Notes under the pieces: generated by a model
The model's database searches: none
What the model was told of the DNA's origin: nothing
The model's input: only the letters and a program-made list of their open reading frames with translations
Assembly: GCA_003254925.1 (NCBI GenBank)
Contig: QANZ01042616.1
Coordinates: 163,766 to 227,765, forward strand
Length of the DNA: 64,000 bases
Reading direction: 5' to 3'
Source: Chamaecrista fasciculata
Lineage: Eukaryota > Streptophyta > Magnoliopsida > Fabales > Fabaceae
Translations under genes and position numbers: made by a program
In this document: one piece after another, positions 60,282 through 64,000 of the stretch
How positions within the stretch are numbered: the first letter of the stretch is position 1
How the letters are laid out: the number at the start of each line of letters is the position of its first letter

Positions 60282-61019
60282 GCTTCATAGGGACTATATC
60301 TATAATTCGTTGATAGATTTCTTATAGTTTCAGAACTTTTTTTTTTATTTTTAAATATTTAATATTGAAAAAAACGTTATCGAATTTAATACTTAATACA
60401 ATAAACAACTGTTAGTATTAAGTTTTTATTATGAATTTTTTCTCTCCTATAAAGATAAAATTTTCTATCTTGTTAAAAGCAAATTTGGAACCAAATTTCT
60501 AAGATCTTATGAGCTCATTTTTTCACATTAACTTTCCTAATTTTATTAATGGCGCTCTAAAAACATTCAAATTTACAACTGTCAAAATAAGCTCATGATG
60601 TCTCTAATGCCTTATGTTAAGATATTCAATTTGCTGTAAAGCTTCGGATGTTAATAATTCACTTGGCAAATATTGATGAGTGATGAATGAGCTAGTAAAC
60701 TTGTGAATTGCAACCCAATGGTTCATGCATGCTACTCAAAAGCATATATGAACCTTTGACTCTGACCAAAACAAGAAAAAAAAAAAAAAGGTATATATGA
60801 ATCATCGATCAAAATTTCAAAAGCTTTTGAAACAAGTTTCACGAGATTCTATAAAATTCCTTTCAACCTTCCCAAATTGCTGGATAAACAGTGAGCTGAG
60901 TGTAGTGATTATCAAAATCATGCCCACCATGTGTACAGAGAGCACTGCTGCAAACCACCAAAGGAGAAAAAGAAAATGATTATGTTATCTGATGCATTCT
61001 AAATTTCTGATTAAATGAT
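60282..61019. other. Gene-free spacer downstream of the PsbP-like gene
   Basis: AT-rich. The frame 60797-60979 has no recognisable domain. Nothing else supported. Confidence 0.45.
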
Positions 61020-61376
61020 CGGTAAAAGTATATTCATCGAATCTCAATTTCATCCCACAAGTTTGTTTATTGTCAATTTCGTTGCTGAAATTCATATTTT
61101 AGTCAATTTTATTCTTTACTTTAACTCCATCAAATGAATCAATGACAGTCGACATAAGTTTTCAATCGACTTCAAGATTTAATTTTTTATTTCAGTGATT
61201 TTACATTACATGTCATAAGTCACGTGTAGTTTTCCATTTATTAAATTGATGGAGTTAGGGTAAAAGATAAAATCGATCAAAATGTAAAACTTCAAAGATG
61301 AAACTGACAGGAAATAAACTTTGAGAATAAAATTAAAAATCATTGTAAAGTTTGGGGGGAAAAATGTGTTTTTGCC
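61020..61376. mobile_element. Foldback MULE-like element with 10-bp duplication
   Basis: Flanked by TTAAATGATC (61010-61019 and 61377-61386), a perfect 10-bp direct repeat. Arms GGTAAAAGTATATTC... and (minus) GGCAAAAACACATTT... are inverted. It sits just downstream of the PsbP-like coding region and may fall in its 3' UTR. Confidence 0.75.
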
Positions 61377-61557
61377 TTAAATGATCACTTCTTTCAACTT
61401 TCAGCAGCTGGATAAAACCTCTTGAATAAAGAATGTTTTTATAAAATCTTGCCTCCAGATATGCAAACAACATGGGTCGGCATGGAAAATTATTAAAAGC
61501 TGAAATATTGAAAGTGTGATTTTGACTTACCCTGTCAACAAACTTCAGCAAAAATGG

Positions 61558-63522
61558 CTAAAGAATTGTTAATGATATAGCAGCGGAACGAAGCTTCACA
61601 CCATCACTGTCCCACTTGAACTGTGGCGCAGTAGCTCCAGCTATAATTGCCTAAAAAGTACAGTGATATTTTGATTTATTTTAAATAAATGTTCTTTCAA
61701 AAAAAAAAAACAAACAGGAAAATAAATGAAATACAAACCTTTCCACTGTTAACACCTGCCACCAATGCTACGTGCTCTTCATCTCTACTAAATTCGTAGA
61801 AATAGTACGTCCTGAAGTTAGGAAAGCCAATATTGCTGTGAATATTTACAGGAAAAGGAAAATCCTTTCATATTTTCTAATATTATGTTCCCAAAAAACA
61901 AAAAAGGAAAAGAAAAGGTGAAATCTTTGCACCTACATAACTTAGTTCTAGTCCTTCTGAAATGGAATTTACCTGAATCCATCCTCTTCCTTTATTTTTA
62001 TTGTTCGAGCAGAGTAAAGTGTTGCCCCTCCTGCAAGTCACAATATGCAGTTAATTTGATTAGAGATGGCTACCTTGCAACTCATCCTTTTGCTGCTTTT
62101 AATTAGTTTATATTTATATGATTAGAGGTTGGCTTGGAAAGAGAGTGGACGATTTGTTTAAGGAATCACTGTGGTAAATGGAATATGGATGTGGATTGGT
62201 TAGCTAATACAGTGCAGGGGAATAACAATCTATAGCATAAATGGCAAACTTGCAAGATGAACCTGGAACAAATATTTTTGCTGCATTCTTCAAGGAGCCT
62301 AAGTCGGTTATATCCTGTGCCTGCTCTAATAAATGAAGAATATGTAAGTATCTTGATAAATTAACATACAGCATCAAGAACAAAACTGAGTCTAACATAC
62401 AGCATCAAGAACAAAACTGAGTCGGTTATATATACAGTCATGTAATTATAAAAAATTAACGTGTCTATGCTTCATAGGTCTAATCTCAATTTCAGTGTGC
62501 TTCATAGATCTAATCTAAATTTCAGTGAATTGGGTTGTAACTTGTAACTTGTAACTAGTAGCAGTGTTAATAAAACTGCATTGACAGCCTACTTACCTCT
62601 AAGAAGGTGATTTTGAGTTGATTGGTTGGGCGAGTAACAACACTCAGAACCTCAGATCTGTTTCAACCAAAGAAACAAACAGAAGTCAGACATACATCCT
62701 TTTATTGAGCAAAAACTAATGTCGACATTTTAAGTGTCCTAGTCATCTAATGTCCACGTTATTTCCTTAATAGATGCATAACGAAATCAATGATGTCGAA
62801 TTGTCGATAAGAAGCATATATTTTATAGCATAACAAGAAAGTAAGAAGTGACAAGTTCTAAAAAAATAATACCCATCTGGAGATGCAAACCGAGCTGCAT
62901 AAGTCCTTGGCTTTGCTTTGTCCCCATATAGCGAAAGTCCCGCATTATAATCCTACCAACGATTAAAAATAAATAAATAAAAACTCATGCAACCCTTGGC
63001 GAACAGGACGCGCTACAACCAAAATACTAGAGCTTAAATGGCAAACAGAAAAGTCCCAATCATCGACAGATATTACAAATTTCAGAATATTGCTATATTT
63101 ATCCGATATAACAACGAAAAAAATGAAATACACAGCAGTAAACTTGAATCTACCTCGGGTTCCATGATGTCCTGGAACTCTGGTGGAACGCGAATGGCAA
63201 AACCGTCGCCATAGAATTGAAACCAGGATTTCGTATTCTCGATGCTAGAAAGAAGCGATTTCGAAGGAAGTGATATCGCTGAAGATTGCGCTACAGTGAG
63301 TTGAGGAATTAGAGTAATGCAGAGCGAAGTGGTTGTTTTGAGTATGAATTGCCTCTTGGAGTTGAAGTCAGGGTTGGGAATTAAGGGTTTGGGAATATCG
63401 AGATTAGGGTTTTGGATAGCACTAGAAGGATTGGGAAAAAAAGAGAATAGAACGGCCATGAAAGAGAAATGAGAGCCGTTATCATGACCGTTAATAATGG
63501 CGGAAGATAAAGCGTTCGGCAT
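61558..63522 (-). CDS. Chloroplast PsbP-domain protein, PPD2-like
   Basis: Seven exons in phase: 63522-63154, 62952-62873, 62657-62597, 62320-62263, 62030-61973, 61811-61739, 61650-61558, giving 263 residues from the first ATG. A second in-frame ATG at 63459 would give 242. The N-terminus is Ser/Pro-rich with few acids, followed by a hydrophobic stretch (TTTSLCITLIPQLTVAQSSA), consistent with a bipartite chloroplast/thylakoid-lumen signal. The PsbP fold follows: FYGDGFAIRVPPEFQD, then DYNAGLSLYGD, ITDLGSLKNAAKIFVPG and YYFYEFSRDEEH. Best match by memory is Arabidopsis PPD2 (At2g28605). PsbP-like proteins act at photosystem II or in other thylakoid processes; PPD2's role is poorly known. Exon 4 uses a weaker donor (GTTCAT) but the frame requires it. 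Confidence 0.9.
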
Positions 63523-64000
63523 TCAGTAGAATGAATGAGGGGCAGTTGAAGTCATTTCCACTATTTTCTTTAATATTATTTAATATATTAAAGAATAAAT
63601 AATTAATTGAATAGGAGAATTATAGTTTACCACTAATAAGTTAATAAATTATAAAATTAGCATATAAAAAATTTTAAATTTAAGAAAACACCATAATGAA
63701 TTTTGGACTGAGATACACACATTAAATTTTAATTAATTTTGAAAAATAAAACTTTTTGCAAATCTAAATTAAGGTTTAATTTAACTAAACACTATCACTT
63801 GAAAAAGTTATACTCAAAGTCTCAAACTAAAATATAGCCAATATGTATTATAGTACATTTTTATTCATTCCTTTGTAGATAGATGGTTTAAAATGTATGT
63901 GATTTTTTTTTAGAAAAATCTTCTTAACATAGTTTAATAGCAACAATTTTTAAATTGTAATTGATAAACTGGAAAATGACTGGCACTTACCTAGTTCACC
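63523..64000. other. Upstream flank of the PsbP-like gene
   Basis: AT-rich, presumed promoter. No other feature recognised before the window ends. Confidence 0.5.

Noticed and set aside
1..64000. Prokaryotic-style systems (CRISPR, operons, phage, toxin-antitoxin)
   Set aside because: The introns, plant gene families and plant transposons show a eukaryotic nuclear context; no regularly spaced repeat array of CRISPR type is present.

Overview
The window is nuclear DNA of a flowering plant, most likely a core eudicot; the species cannot be named from the sequence. It is AT-rich. The genes are split by many GT-AG introns, and the gene families (ATL RING-H2 ligase, subgroup Ia bHLH, vacuolar NHX antiporters, PsbP-domain protein) are typical of land plants. 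Six protein-coding genes and one broken gene are supported by exon-by-exon translation with matching splice phases. The long spaces between them are filled with plant-type transposable elements.

Layout. 265-1329 (-) is an intronless ATL31/ATL6-type RING-H2 E3 ligase. 1330-20798 is a gene-free stretch of about 19 kb holding small Helitrons (three of them joined head to tail at 9959-11717), two copies of a CCGGTCCGG-type MITE, hAT-like MITEs, microsatellites and a 17-N gap. 20799-22180 (+) is a bHLH94/96-type transcription factor. 27558-36540 (-) is a 19-exon gene for a branched-chain-aminotransferase-like protein with a sulfotransferase-like N-terminal half. 36.8-41.8 kb holds a foldback MULE-MITE, a 5'-truncated LINE with an open zf-RVT frame, and a Harbinger-like element. 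42369-45626 (-) is a FAM86-type protein methyltransferase. 46071-51569 (-) and 53326-58376 (-) are tandem vacuolar Na+(K+)/H+ antiporter genes. The first is intact. The second carries a 651-bp hAT element in exon 9, with a perfect 8-bp target duplication. 61558-63522 (-) is a chloroplast PsbP-domain protein (PPD2-like).

Biology. The genes do not form one pathway; this is an ordinary eukaryotic neighbourhood. From memory, the order ATL / BCAT-like / methyltransferase / NHX resembles Arabidopsis chromosome 5 near At5g27150-At5g27420 and its chromosome 3 duplicate near At3g05030-At3g05200, so the block may be ancient conserved synteny.

Most notable structures: the hAT insertion that cuts the second NHX gene; a perfect 42-bp inverted copy of DNA from near the BCAT-like gene's 5' end, placed exactly at the 5' junction of the truncated LINE; the tandem Helitron chain; and a set of foldback (MULE-like) MITEs with 9-10-bp target duplications, several inside NHX introns. 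No CRISPR, operon, prokaryotic defence system or convincing tRNA/rRNA gene was seen. All exon models are hand-derived, without transcript evidence.
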